Shown here in pieces: positions 29,095 through 43,000 of a DNA stretch of 64,000 nt. Position numbers and translations under genes: made by a program. The DNA is from Cliona cf. orientalis. Taxonomy: Eukaryota; Porifera; Demospongiae; Clionaida; Clionaidae. The DNA lies in NCBI GenBank assembly GCA_963930775.1, contig OZ005696.1, positions 8,672,980-8,736,979 on the forward strand. Reading direction: 5' to 3'. How positions within the stretch are numbered: position 1 is the first letter of the stretch; the number at the start of each line of letters is the position of its first letter. Below the pieces are notes generated by a model. It searched no databases, was not told where the DNA came from, and saw only the letters and a list, made by a program, of their open reading frames with translations.

Positions 29095-29419
29095 ATATAG
29101 GTATAGCGTGGAATGGGATATAACTATTCAAAGTTATCAGTTGTTTTTTTTTTTTTGTGAGCTATGTAAACTCGGGCATGCAAATAAGTCTACTGTCCTA
29201 CAATGGAGCTGCAGCAACAATGCATAATTATGAGTCCAGCATTTTATAATGCTGGAATAAATATTCATGTCACTGCATAAGCCTGACCTTACAATAGAAG
29301 AGATGAATATCATTCATTGCAGCTAGGAAAGGGCACCTGTATCAGTTTGAAACAAAATTATGCAAACACAGCACTTTATGAGTAGCTGACCTATATAGCT
29401 GCTGGATGAATAGCTGGTA

Positions 29420-32400
29420 ATGATGGACCAGGACTTGAGCCAGACCATAGAGTTGAGTCAATGCTCTCAGGAAGGCGAGAAAGCCAGCTCGAGGTCGAGA
29501 AGATGGTCCTACAGGAGGTCGACTCTTGACCACCCCTATGAGCCTGACCTGCAGCTGAAGGAAGATGACCACAGCAATCAGGGAGGCACATGTACACAGG
29601 TTGGCCACAACAATGCATCTAGTCAGATAATAATACCACTATCACTGAAGGCTGCTATAATATTATAGCTACATCCCTGCCCACAGTCCCACATGCATGA
29701 TCAATTCTTTTAGCTAGCTACTATCAAGTATTTCTTCCCTTTGAGAGCCTGGAGATGAGACTATACAACGGAATAATATTAGTGATTTGCCATGCACACC
29801 TATGTACTACATAGACCACCTTACAAGCAACCAGAAGCAGACTTCAAATTCAGTTGGACAGCCATGGCGACAATGAGCACAAGCCACTTCTTCATGGCAG
29901 CACTAGCAATAGCGGCTCTATCAAAGGGTCCATGAAGAAATCGGGCACAGCTGTTCGGCAGAGGAGACATGTACACTTCTCTGAGGCCAACACCGAACAA
30001 GAAGTGAAGGGCAACCAACTGCCACACAAGGACTGTGATGTAAGTTGCCATGGATGCAAATGGATGAGCATCCACCTATATAGCTAGCTGCATGCGTTCG
30101 TCCCCAACAGCTATATCAATATTGCATACTGAATTGGGAGCATTGGCCTTGATAGCATAGGTACACAACTTCATTAGTTAACTCATTTCCCATGCAGAGT
30201 TTGGACTATGATATTTGCTACAATGTTCCATACAAAGAAACGATTAGGAAATACTCCAGATGGGTGAGTGATCAATAAGCCGTATACAATTGATGTCATT
30301 CTACTCTTTCCATTATTCTCGTGAAATAACAGACCTATGTGCACATGGAGTTCATGCGGTGGGCATTGGTGGGAATCATTGGAGTTATCACTGGGGTAGT
30401 GGCCTTCCTCATCAGTATAGCCGACAAGTACCTCAACCAATTCAAGCTCAGCGTATTTGAAAAGTGTACGAAAATGCATGCATGGGCATAGCTAGGCTAT
30501 TACATTATCATCATAATTTTTCAGATCATGCTTCTGAAGACGGCATAATCCACGGCTTTCTTGCACTATTGGTTTTCAATATTGTAGCGGTGATAGTTGC
30601 TTCACTTTTTATTGTTCTTGAGGTATGCTGTGAATCAAGATTAGATCTACAGCTCTGCAATAAAAATATTTATCTTTCCGTTGAACATGATACAGCCTGT
30701 AGCAGCTGGTAGTGGTATCCGAGAGGTCAGATGCTACCTTAATGGGATCAAGGTCCTTCGAGTTACAAGAGCGGTGACACTGTTCTCAAAGACTGTTGGA
30801 GTACTCTTCTCCGTTGCTGCTGGTAAGTATAATAATAATATTATGCATAATGCATGCTTCCGGGTGAGTCATTAAGTTCACCAGATCTTGACTTTTTTAG
30901 GTTTATTTGTTGGCAAGGAGGGTCCTATGGTTCACAGTGGCACAATCATTGGAGTTGGCTTCTCTCAGTTCAGAAGCATGCTCCTTAAATTCAAAGTACC
31001 CTACAACTTCTTTAGAACAGATAGGTAATTTTTGCAACATTTACTGTGTTATCCTTGATCCTGCCTCAAGTCCGTGGTCTAATGCTTTTCTATAGAGATA
31101 AGCGTGATTTTGCTTCCTGTGGAGCTGCTGCTGGAGTGGCAGCTGCCTTTGGGGCTCCCATCGGAGGTGTGATGTTCAGTTTGGAGGAAGGCTGCTCATT
31201 TTGGAATCAACTGCTCACATGGAGAATAGTAAGCTTAATAGCCACAATATATTTTAAAAGCTATCCGTTTCACTTCCTCTGTGCAGTTATTCTGCTCCTC
31301 TTGTGCTGCATTCACTCTCAATTTCTTCTTATCATTGAGTAACGGGAAAGATTTTGGCTTTCTTAGCTTTGGTACTCCCGGTCTAGTGGACTTCGGCACC
31401 TTTGGAATAGTACGTTTCAATAATACCAATCTCACTACACCTGCATTTCTAGATCTAATATCACTGTGATATTACATGCAAGGATGCCAATCGACGATGG
31501 AATGCGTATCACCTGATCATCTTCATGCTGATGGGTGCGGTGGGTGGACTGCTGGGAGCTCTCTTCAACAGCCTGAATATCAACATCACCAAGTACAGGA
31601 TGAAATTCCTACACAGAAGGCACAGAATATGGAGGTAAACTTTACCAAGAGAGCACATGATTGTGAGCATTTATGGTATATATATATATATTTGCATGCT
31701 GATATTGTCATTGTTTGATCTTTATAGAGTTCCTGAGGCTATTTTGATTGCCATGGTGACTACTGTGTGTATATATCTGGCTACGGTAATCTTAGGAACA
31801 TGTGTGCAATTCAGCAATGTTGAGCAGAACACATGCTCAGTAAGAAAATTTTTGTTTCAATGTATGCAAAAAATAGTGAATGTTCCTTTCTTATACTTTT
31901 CGATATTATTATGCAGATCATGAACAATTTAAGAAATGAAACTCGAGACTACTTGTGCCCAGATCAGGAGTATTACAATGACATGGCTACCCTAATGTTC
32001 AATCCTCATGAAACTGTCATCAAGCTGCTGTTCCATCATAATGGTAGTGCTGAGGCTATTTTTAGTTAGACTACAATTAATTTTAGTCATTGCTACCAAT
32101 TTCCAGGTGCTTTCTCTCTCCCTACGCTGTGGATCTTCATTCTACTTCATTTTCTGATTACCTGTTGGACATATGGCGCTGGTATCTCGGGTGGTGCGTT
32201 CACTCCTTCTCTTGTCATTGGAGCTGCTTTCGGAAGATTCTTAGCAACTATATTTGGGTGAGCTAAGCTTTTAATGCTAGTGGCGTATGATAACTATTAA
32301 TGACTATTGTTAATTTTGCTCAGCTATCTTTCTCTGTGGCAACCTCACTATTTCGGTTTTCTGACCAATATTTATCCTGGCATCTACTCGCTGGTGGGAG

Positions 32401-34093
32401 CCGTTTCATTTCTTGGAGGAGTTAAACGAATGATTCTCAGCTTCACTGTCATCCTGATCGAATGCACTAATGAAACCTCACTGGGCTTACCAATTTTGCT
32501 AACCCTCATGGTAAGCTTAGTGACTATATATGTGTCAGATACTGTTTCTATGATATTATATTCACTCTGAATGATTTAATTTATAGGTTGCTAAGTTTGT
32601 TGGTGATCGATTCAGCGTGGGTCTCAATAACCGGCAGATTGCTTTAAGACAGATGCCCTTTCTCGGTTGGGAGTCGCCCGAACGCATGGACAGACTTCTT
32701 GCTGCGGATGTGATGAGCTGTGAAAGTCTCTGCTACGTCTACCCCATCACTAGAGTTGAGTCCATGGAGAGACTTTTGAGAACGACGGCCTACAGTGCGT
32801 TTCTAGTGGTGACCCCTGTGGAGCCAGAGCATGTCCCAGAGAGACCAAAGAAAGTGCAGGACTCACACACTCCGCTACTTTACCGCCGTCCCTCCATTAG
32901 AGGAGAGTGGAGAGTCACTGAGAAAACAGGTTTGTTAAAATTCTTAATTAATTTTAGACTATAGCTGCTCAGTATAGCTGCCTGGTGATCAATATTAAGG
33001 AATAGAGCCTAATATGAAGACAGATCGAGTTTGGCCTTCAGAGGGATATGGCTAAAGATACATAATATTATTCTTCTCTTTATATTATAATATATTATAG
33101 AAGGTGCTAGTGATGAGAATGGATGCAGTATATCGTCAGAATTGTTCGCAACAGGTTCCGAGAAAGAGGGTCTGAAGCGTCCCAGAAGTTCTCTGATCAG
33201 CAGTGGCAGAGGAAGCCTTGGAATGGATGCATGTATGCAGTCACATATATACGCTGAAGGGGTTGAAGAGGAGGTGGATGGGAAACCAAGAAAACTGCTC
33301 ATGTTCCATGGAGTTATTCTTCGATCGCAGCTAACAGTGCTGCTCAAAAATAAAATCTTCTTTGATGAAAATGAAGGAGTAAGTTAATATCTTATCTGCC
33401 ATGGCATACCCAGTACAGCTATAGCTGTATACATGCACCACACACTTACCATCATGTATTAACAATCTTCTTACTGCAGCCGGAGTTTCAGAAAGGAATT
33501 TCTCACTCGGAACTCACTGTAAGCTATCCTCGATACCCTGACGTGTTTGATGCCATGAGAGACTACACTCCTCAAGAGAAGCACAAGCTTATGGTAGATT
33601 AAATTACCTCAAATTTTAGCGTAATTATTATTGGATACATGTTGATTTACGGCCATTTTTATGTGGCCGTACGGCCTAATGATATTCATATACTCTTAGA
33701 TTGCTAACGGGTCACGATCACGTTTGCATTGTAACAATGCCTTAATACCTTTTTACCTTGTAGGATTTATCGCTCTACATGAATTCCTGTCCATACACCA
33801 TCTCCCATGAGGCTCCACTGCCTCAGGTCTTCAACCTCTTCAGGACAATGGGACTCAGGCACCTACCTGTCATGCAAGAACCTGGAATTGTAAGTAAAAG
33901 GGATTTCTATTGCACAATTAATGCTCATTGTGGTCTATTTTCTCTAATTGAGGTTGTTGGAATTATCACACGGCATGATCTAACTCAAGCTAAACTTCGA
34001 GAGAAATATCGTCAAAAGAAGATAAGACAGGCAAATGAGACTGGACACTCCTTGAGCATCAGTACTCCATTTTTATTATTTAGCAACCAGTAG
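29420..34093 (+). CDS. CLC-6-like protein with altered pore residues, copy B
   Basis: Nineteen in-frame exons: 29420-29599, 29854-30039, 30198-30263, 30333-30465, 30525-30622, 30696-30822, 30901-31024, 31096-31228, 31287-31409, 31483-31634, 31728-31839, 31917-32043, 32107-32257, 32324-32510, 32587-32929, 33101-33378, 33480-33593, 33764-33889, 33953-34093; 966 residues. Gating glutamate E270 (GKEGP) and proton glutamate E336 ([12 protein letters not shown]) are kept. The selectivity motif reads GSGIR (226-230) instead of GSGIP, and the position of the central chloride-coordinating tyrosine is Asn647 (VGLNNRQ against KGLYDHH). The late pore motif is GISGGAFTP. Two CBS domains are intact. It is probably expressed as a membrane protein, but anion selectivity or coupling is likely changed. 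A second ATG at 29423 is equally possible as start. Confidence 0.93.
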
Positions 34094-34646
34094 ATTCCGT
34101 TCTGATTCACGGTGACATTCAGTGTATTTGTACAACATTGGTACCAGATTTTCACTTTGATTCAGTCATAGATTATATATAATCTATTATACATACTTGA
34201 ATCACTGTATTAAACCATACAATGTAGATGCTCCTGCATACAGCTGCAGCTACAAATTTGAGTAAAAAGTACTGTGCTATCTTGTAGAGGCTATATGACG
34301 CCAGAATTCTAGTGCATGTACTTTCAAGTTGCACGCATGCCTGCCGCTGTGATACGAGTTTTTATAGCACAACAATGAATAAATCATAGGGCCACTTTGA
34401 AGGCTGTATGCCATGGCCAGAGGATGTTTGCACCTTGCCATAGCCTATGAATGCCATTATATCCTGGAGAAAAATGTGCCCCATGTGACGTAAGGCTGTA
34501 GGTCGTGTACATTGTACCAGCACTGAAATAAGATCTGAGGGTTTGTGTACCTTGCTCAGTCCACGACCTAAAGCGCCGCTGCACGGATCGAGTCTAAAAA
34601 CAACTATAGATACATCTCTCGGTTCAGCTGCACTGAGTAGTCGAGT
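34094..34646. other. intergenic spacer between CLC copies B and C
   Basis: About 550 bp holding the 3' UTR of copy B and the promoter of copy C. It is AT-rich in the first half. No gene, repeat or clear motif is seen. Confidence 0.5.
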
Positions 34647-37600
34647 ATGGCTGACGAGTCTTCCTCCCCCGGTAGCCCGAAGGTGGAGCTGTTACCAACC
34701 TTCGAATCGATGCTCTCCAGCATCAAGCAGAGGGTTACTTTCAGCAAGGGCAATAAGAAGCAACCCGCGACGTCCACCGACCTCAATGCAGCCGGCGATA
34801 TTCAGCAGGTAAGCTTATGTAGGTCTATATTGAGTATCGCAGCAAATTTACAGTTTACTACAAAGTTTACCACAAACAGCGCCTTTGATTACCACTAAAA
34901 ATGCCACAATAGTATCATTTTGTACAACCATGACCTTTAGAGTGTAGTAGCTGCGAGTACAAATAATTTGTGTGGACACACCCACTCGCACACGTACACA
35001 TGAACTTATTATGAAGGGCACATTGACTGAGCCGCTCATTCGATCTGTCTCTCCCGAGTTTTCGGAAGAAGCTACCCCGAAAGAGGATGGCAGCAGCGTG
35101 CACACACACCAGGCAACCCAATTCGGCCATCATGGCCTCCCAGCTAAAGATTATGAGGTATGTATAAAATTTCGTATAGTTTATGTTGATCTAGCAAAAT
35201 ATACTAACAGCTATTAACGAGCTATGTGAGAAAGAAAACTAGTGTTTGAAAGTAAAAGCGTGACGTGTTTTTCATTCTTTTTCTGACAGAGTTTGGACTA
35301 TGATATCTGCTACAATGTGCCATACAAAGACAATCTACGAAGCTTCAGCAAAGGGGTATTTTCTTCAAAACATTCACTAAAATAAAATTAATATCCATCC
35401 CCCCCTTTCTCCATAGACGTACATGCACACTCAGATCATGCGCTGGGTGCTCGTGGGCATAATTGGCTTCATGACAGGGATTGTTGCCTTCCTCATTGAC
35501 ATCTGTGTGAGGCACCTAGTTGAATTCAAATTCGATATTTTTGACAAAGGTAGGTAGGGTGTTAATAATAATTATTATGTACTTTGCCCCTCCCCTCCTG
35601 GGTTAAATTCACTCATCATCACTTATGTACACGTACATGCACACAGTGTACCAAGCTACGATTGAAAATGGTTTCATCTTTCTGGCGTTTCTTGTCCTGC
35701 TTGGTTTCAACGTGTTGTTTGCAATTATTGCCGCCTTCCTCGTTTTTGCTGTGGTAAACATTTTATAACCATGCCAATACTTTACACAATAGTTAACCTG
35801 TGCATGTATGCAGCCTGTGGCAGCTGGTAGTGGTATACCTGAGATAAAGTGCTACCTGAACGGAGTTAAAGTGCCTCGTGTCACAAGGATCACTACCCTG
35901 ATCTCGAAGGCTGTTGGAGTACTGTTTGCAGTAGCAGGAGGTCAGTGAACAGAGTACCATTACCAAACAAGCAATCATTCTCAACCAAATTTGTGCTTTT
36001 TTCACAAATTAAACTGTAGGTTTCTTTGTTGGCAAAGAGGGTCCCATGATCCATAGTGGTGCCATCATCGGTGCTGGCATTCCTCAGTTCAGGAGCATCA
36101 TTCTGAAATTTATTAAGTTTCCTTACCCTTACTTCAGATCTGATAGGTACTTGTATTTTACAAATATTTGTGCTCACACTGTTATTGAAAGTATTTTATT
36201 TATCAGGGATAAGCGTGACTTTGTGTCTAGTGGAGCTGCTGCTGGAGTGGCAGCTGCCTTTGGGGCTCCCATTGGAGGAGTACTGTTCAGTTTGGAGGAA
36301 GGATCTTCCTTCTGGAACCAGTCCCTCACCTGGAGAACAGTAAATCTATGTGTAATTCTTCCTTCACTAAATCTCAATTTCTGTACAATCTTCTGCAGCT
36401 GTTCTGCTCCTTCGCTGCCACCTTCACGCTGAACTTTTTTACCTCTGTCAGTCGTGGACAGAGCCCTGGTCACATTAAGCTAGGATCACCTGGCTTAGTC
36501 AACTTCGGCACCTTCAGCAGCGTAAGAAATTATTACATGCACATAATAAAAAAGTACCTAAGGCCTTGCAAGAATGATCATTTATCTGTATAATTATGTA
36601 TATAGGAGGAAGGGACGCTATGGAATGCTTATCACTTGATCATCTTCATAATAATGGGTGCGGTGGGAGGACTGCTGGGAGCTCTCTTCAACAGCCTGAA
36701 CATCAACTTATCGAAGTATCGGATGAGATTTCTCCACAGGAGGGGGAGAATATGGAAGTACGTTATATTAATTAATGTCCAGGGTTCTCCCTGCTCTTTT
36801 AAGTCAGCTAGCATAGTATATAGTGGTTGAAAGATCAATATAATTATGGTTTAGTAATCACATTAAATGAAATATGCACCCCATCTCTTTTGGGATTTAG
36901 TCGCTAATAAAATAACTGTGAATTGAATGTAGAGTTTTTGAAGCTATCCTGATTGTGGCGGTGACAACAGCCAGCGTGTTCATTGCAGCGACCTTTCTAG
37001 GGACGTGCGTTCGTGAGAATACTCCAACTACTGCTACTGACGATTGCCCGGAATTTGTAAGTAATACGTGTGATCATTGTGTATATTTATGCCTGTGCAG
37101 AGAACTGGGGCAATTTAGTAATTTAGCCTCGATCATGCCTAGGCTCCCCAATCTTCCCTTCATATACGTATGCCTCCCATTTCTCAGTATGGAATATTGA
37201 GAACCTGAGAATGGGACCTGGGAATGAGACTAGGCCAATTGTTAGCCTGCATGCATAGTAGTAAAAATTAACTATCATGACACATGCAATTGTGCCTGAT
37301 TCTGATTCTTAGGGTGATGCTTCGTTCAGAAATGAGACGAGAAACTACTACTGCCCAATGGTTGGGTCGTACACTTACTTCAACGACATGGCCACCCTCA
37401 TGTTCAACACGCAGGAGGTTGCCGTCAAACAGCTCTTTCACCAGAATGGTTGGTACTTAGCAGCTTCAGTAGCTTATCATAATACAGTACATATAGCAGT
37501 CATGAATCAAAGCGTTGGCTGTTATGGTAATGGCTTTGTACACAGTTGATATTTGTGTATGAGTACCGACAGATTGCTTTACAACCATGCAATACAAGAT

Positions 37601-39834
37601 ATAGGTGATATGCGCCACATATATTATTATGGATGGGTACCTTAGATTGCATACATGGGGCCTGTAGATCTACCAACTCGCTTGACTAAACATTTTCTGT
37701 TTCAACATGAATAATACTATAGGAGCATTCACTCTGCCTACACTTTGGATAGTGTTTTTGGTGTACTTTTTCATCGCTTGTTGGACGTACGGAGCCGGTA
37801 TTCCCAGTGGTCTCTTCATCCCTAGTCTTCTGATTGGTGCAGCCTATGGACGCTTTGTTGCCACAGTCTTCGGGTGAGAACAAAAATCTAGTAATTTTGC
37901 TGCTCTTGTATTAATTATAAATCTATTAATATTCAAGTTATCTCTACGATTGGAGACCAAATATCTTTGGATTTCTGATCAACATCTATCCTGGGACCTA
38001 TGCTCTGATTGGTGCCGCTTCATTTCTGGGCGGAGTCGTGCGCATGACCATCAGTTTGACAGTCATTCTGATTGAATCAACCAATGAGATTTCTCTTGGT
38101 CTCCCCATCATGTTATCACTATTGGTATGCTAATCTAGCAAACAGAATATCCACATTGAGCATCCCGATAAAGATATGTCCTTATTTTAGAGGTCTTTAT
38201 AATAATACTATGTAGCTGGGACAATAGAGAGTGTCTAATTGTGCGTCCTTATTTTGGGGATCCATAAGGAGATTCTACTAAAATTAATATTAATTTTATT
38301 CATTATAGGTAGCAAAGTGGGTCGGTGACTTCTTCAATGAAGGTCTCTACGACCACCACATTGAGTTGAAGAGCACTCCCTTCCTCGGCTGGGAGTCTCC
38401 CGATCGCATGGACAGACTGATAGCGGCCGACGTAATGAACTCAAAGGATCTCTGCTATGTCTACCCCATCACTCGAGTGAGATCCGTGGACAACCTCCTC
38501 AGGACGACGGCCCATGGTGCGTTCCTCGTGGTGACTCCCGTGAGCACCAAGGACATGCCCATGAGGAAGAAGAACATATCTGATTCTCATGTACCCGCTC
38601 TGTACACTAGGGCATCCAGAGTGGAGCTGCCAACTGGTTAGTCAACGTTTATTAGTTAACGCAAGTAGTCACTTTCGAGAAGATGAGGGACTTCACTTGC
38701 CTTCTGTCAGTTATAATTAAACAAACAATGCAGTTTATATAATGCTTCTGGGAAAGAATGTATCTACAAAAGCACATTTTGTGTTAGGAGCTGCAATTGT
38801 GTATACACTACTTTTTGAATTCAATTTCTGTTTTGCAAAAAATTCATTAGATGGGCTGGATGTGAAGGAGGTGGAGATGGACCAGGCATTTACCTTGGAG
38901 CACAGCCGTACCTTCACTATGTCGTACACTCTCCCACAGCACAGGAAGAAGATGGGCACTAGGTCACCGACTTACACCGATGGGAAAGATGGATCTTCTG
39001 GCCAGACTACTGCGCATGCTGCAGCTATCCCTGAGGAGGAGAGTGATCATGGAGTGGTGCTCATGTTTCATGGAGTCATCCTGAGGTCACAGCTAGTGGA
39101 GATGATCAAGAACAAGATCTTCTTTGACGAAAATGAGGGAGTAAGGGAGAAATTGCATAGAGTGTGGAGGGAGGGAGGGAGGGAGAGACAGAGAGAGGGA
39201 GAGAGAGACTACTACTCTTCTAGTCTGTTATTGAGTTGTACATTTTTTGTCCTTCTTCCAGCCTGAAAAGCAAGAGTTGATGACATTCTCTACTTTGACA
39301 AAGGATTACCCTCGTTATCCCACTGTGTTTGAATTCCCTCTCACAGACGCTGAGAAGGACAAGTTGATGGTAATGACCATGTTACAGATTTACACACAAT
39401 TTAACACTTTAGTATGTAATATATTATATGCAGGATCTCTCTGTATACATGAATCCATGTCCGTACACCATCTCCCATGAGGCTCCACTGCCTCAGGTCT
39501 TCAATCTCTTCAGGACAATGGGACTCAGGCACCTACCTGTCCTGAAAGAACCAGGAATTGTAAGTATCTAACCTTATTATTCTGCACTATCTCAGTGTTT
39601 GCTCAGGCTCATATTATTATTATTTTAATGTATAACATTGTGTTGCTCTGCTAATGTAATTATAATGCCGGGTACTTTTCTGACAAAATTGAAAATAACA
39701 ATGATTGTGTATTAATTCTTTAGGTTGTTGGTATTATAACTCGCCATGATTTGACACACGAGAAGCTGCACGAGAAGAGGCACAAAAAGAAACAGAGAGA
39801 AGAACGGTCAAAGAAAACAATGAAAGGATTATAG
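34647..39834 (+). CDS. CLC-6-like chloride/proton exchanger, copy C
   Basis: Nineteen in-frame exons: 34647-34808, 35017-35157, 35290-35355, 35417-35549, 35647-35753, 35814-35940, 36020-36146, 36207-36339, 36399-36521, 36606-36757, 36933-37056, 37313-37448, 37723-37873, 37938-38124, 38309-38636, 38851-39140, 39262-39369, 39434-39559, 39724-39834; 943 residues. Key residues are canonical: GSGIP (208-212), gating E252, proton glutamate E319 ([12 protein letters not shown]), central Y637 (EGLYDHH) and GIPSGLFIP. Of the five copies it keeps the most CLC-6-like set together with A. The acceptor of exon 2 (35016/35017) is weak and was chosen because it keeps the frame. A likely endosomal coupled exchanger by family analogy. 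Confidence 0.94.
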
Positions 39835-40093
39835 TGTTAGCACACGTGCATCTGTTTGATGTTGTTACTTTTTTTCCTGACTCAGTAGATAAACACTGTA
39901 TAGTTTAATCATATTATATCTATGATTAATGTTATGTTTGTTATTATTTTGGACTGCACTGCTACACAGTGACAACTCGTGCATGCATTTTGCATGTGAC
40001 ATTGCGCGCATGCGTCAGCAAATTTTCGTCTCCCACGCACATGTGACTTTCAGCCCCACCCCCTTTCTGCGTGCAAACTAACTGTGGACAAAC

Positions 40094-43000
40094 ATGGATG
40101 AAGAGTTTGTATCTCGCGGCTCTACTGTTGAGTTGAGCCCACTCTTGAGCAGATCTAGAGCTAAGCCTGGGAAGCCAGATACCAGTGGTGCTCCTGACTT
40201 GCAGAGTGGCGCTACAAATATTCAGGCGAGTAGTTCCAGAAGTCTGGACTTTAATAGTCTATGAATTTTGATTTAGTGGTGGCACGTTTTAATAGTCACT
40301 GGTACTAAAATCTGAATCAGAGATCAAATTGCATTGAGGCCAATTCAATTTTTACCATTATTTTTTTAAATATACACAGAACTCAGAGACTGAGCATCTT
40401 GTACCAATACCATCAGATTCTGCAGTAGATCATGATTATCAATCACTAACCCCTTCTCGCCACCATCACAGCAGCCGCCTGCCATCCAAGGATTATGAGG
40501 TGTGTACAAAAATATTCTATCCAATAAAAATTTAACGATAACAAACAACCTAGACTAATATGCAAACTTTCCATTCCTTTTAACAGAGTTTGGATTACGA
40601 TATCTGCTACAATAAGCCTTACAAGGAACACCTTCAAGGTTACTCCAAAAAGGTAGAATGTCATCAAAAAATTAATGATTATCTTGATCCAAAACTATCA
40701 GCACTGCCAATATTTCTCTAATTTAATACAGACCTATATCCACTTGCAAGTGATGTACTGGGTGCTGGAAGGAATCACTGGCTGTCTGACGGGAGTAGTG
40801 GCGTTTCTTATCAATATCTGTGTCAGCTATCTCTTCCAGTTGAAGTTCGGTCAGTTTGACAAAGGTATGACTTATTATTTCTGCTATCTGAGTGAATTCT
40901 ACCATTTCTTAATGTGCAGTGTACAAGGAAACACTGAGTAACGGATCTGTCTTCCTTGGATTTCTTGTTCTGCTTGGTTTCAATGTGCTATTCGCAGTCA
41001 TTGCCTCTTTGCTCATATTTGCAGTGGTAAATTAAGTACCTATTCATTTCAGATGTATTTAAAAAATTCACATTATAACGTTACCATTCTACAGCCTGAG
41101 GCAGGTGGCAGTGGTATCCCTGAGATTAAGTGTTACTTGAACGGAGTCAAAGTGCCAAATATCACAAGACTAGCAACACTCTTCTCAAAAGCAGTTGGAG
41201 CACTACTGGCAGTAGCTGCGGGTACAACTAAATCAATAAAATTTTAGCCTCATTCTTCGTAAATTACACCTTCTTACTAATCTGATAATTCCTTGTTGTT
41301 ATACGTAATATGCAGGTTTCTTTGTCGGCAAAGAGGGCCCTATGATCCACAGTGGTGCCATCATCGGTGCTGGCATTCCTCAGTTCAGGAGCGTCCTTGT
41401 GAAATTTATCAACTTTCCCTACCCATACTTCAGATCAGACAGGTTCGTTGCAGCTGCCGAAGAGTATGTACTATGCATAATAATTCACTCAAAAATGCAT
41501 TTAGGCATAAGCGTGACTTTGTGTCTAGTGGAGCTGCTGCTGGAGTGGCGGCTGCCTTTGGGGCTCCCATTGGAGGAGTACTGTTCAGCTTAGAAGGAGG
41601 ATGTTCATTTTGGAATCAACTTCTCACATGGAGAACTGTACAGCAGTGATGTTGTCTATACAATCATAGTGTTGCTTATGAGAGTATATGTTTTTGTATA
41701 CACAGCTCTTTTGCTCATTCTGTGCCACGTTCTCTCTCAACTTTTTAATGTCAGTCAGTCAGGGGAATAAGATTGGTCACATCCAACTTGGATCTCCTGG
41801 TCTAGTGAACTTTGGCACTTTTGGCACAGTGAGTTAATCCAATTTTGCCACCATGGTATGGCTACTGATATTGCATAAATTAATGATAGCTATTATTATT
41901 ATGGTGCACGTGCGTATCTATTGTTACAGGAAGAGGGGACATTATGGAATGCTTACCATCTCTTCATCTTCCTATTAATGGGAGTGGTAGGGGGGTTGCT
42001 GGGAGCTCTATTCAACAGCCTCAACATTTCACTTGCCAGATATCGTCTGAAGTACCTTCATAGGAGGAGGAGAATATGGCAGTACGTACCATTACATTAA
42101 CATCTGAAAATTGTGTTAAAGGACTTATGTTATATCTCTGCAAAACTAGGGTGGTTGAGGCTATTCTGATAGTCATAGTAACTACTGCGAGTGTTTTTAT
42201 TGTGGCAACGTTTCTGGGGACTTGCGTTCGTGAAAATACCCTCACAGACACTTCCGATTGTCCAGGATTTGTGAGTCTCAGTAAATTTTACCTAAGTAGC
42301 AGATCCTGCTCTAATATTAGGCCCTTATTCAGGGTGATAATACATTTAAGAATGAGACCAGGAGCTATTTCTGCCCTCCATCTGGAACAGACAAGTTTTT
42401 CAATGACATGGCTACCCTGATGTTCAATTCCCCTGAGATTGCTATTCGACAGCTCTTTCATCAAGATGGTAAGCTTAAAACTGGATCAAACTGTGTGGTA
42501 TGGTGATTAATTCTTCCTTTCAGGAGCCTTCACTCTCGCAACTCTCTGGATAATCTTTGTTCTCTACTTCTTCATCGGCTGCTGGACCCATGGTGCCGGG
42601 ATATCTGGAGGCATCTTTATCCCTTGCCTCCTAATTGGAGCTGTCTATGGAAGATTTGTGGCCACAGTCTTTGGGTATGTATTAATAATTTGTAGTATAT
42701 ATGTGTGTGCATCTTTGTAATTTCTACGCTTAATCTGTCCCTTCTTCTAGTTACTTAAACTACTGGCAACCACAAATATTTGGTTTTCTGATTAATCTCT
42801 ATCCTGGGACCTACACTCTGATTGGTGCCGCTTCATTCATGGGTGGAGTTTTACGGATGACTCTGAGTCTGACGGTCATCCTGATTGAGTCGACCAATGA
42901 GCTATCACTAGGTGTCCCAATCCTTTTGTCTGTTTTGGTATGCACCATGTTTTGAGTCATGTGACAGTCATGTGATCGCCCTTACTGTACAGGTGGCCAA

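Noticed and set aside
29854-30039. Copy B initially suspected as a CLC pseudogene because of its pore changes
   Set aside because: All 19 exons are open and phase-consistent, splice sites are intact and the CBS domains are conserved, so it looks like a functional but altered gene.
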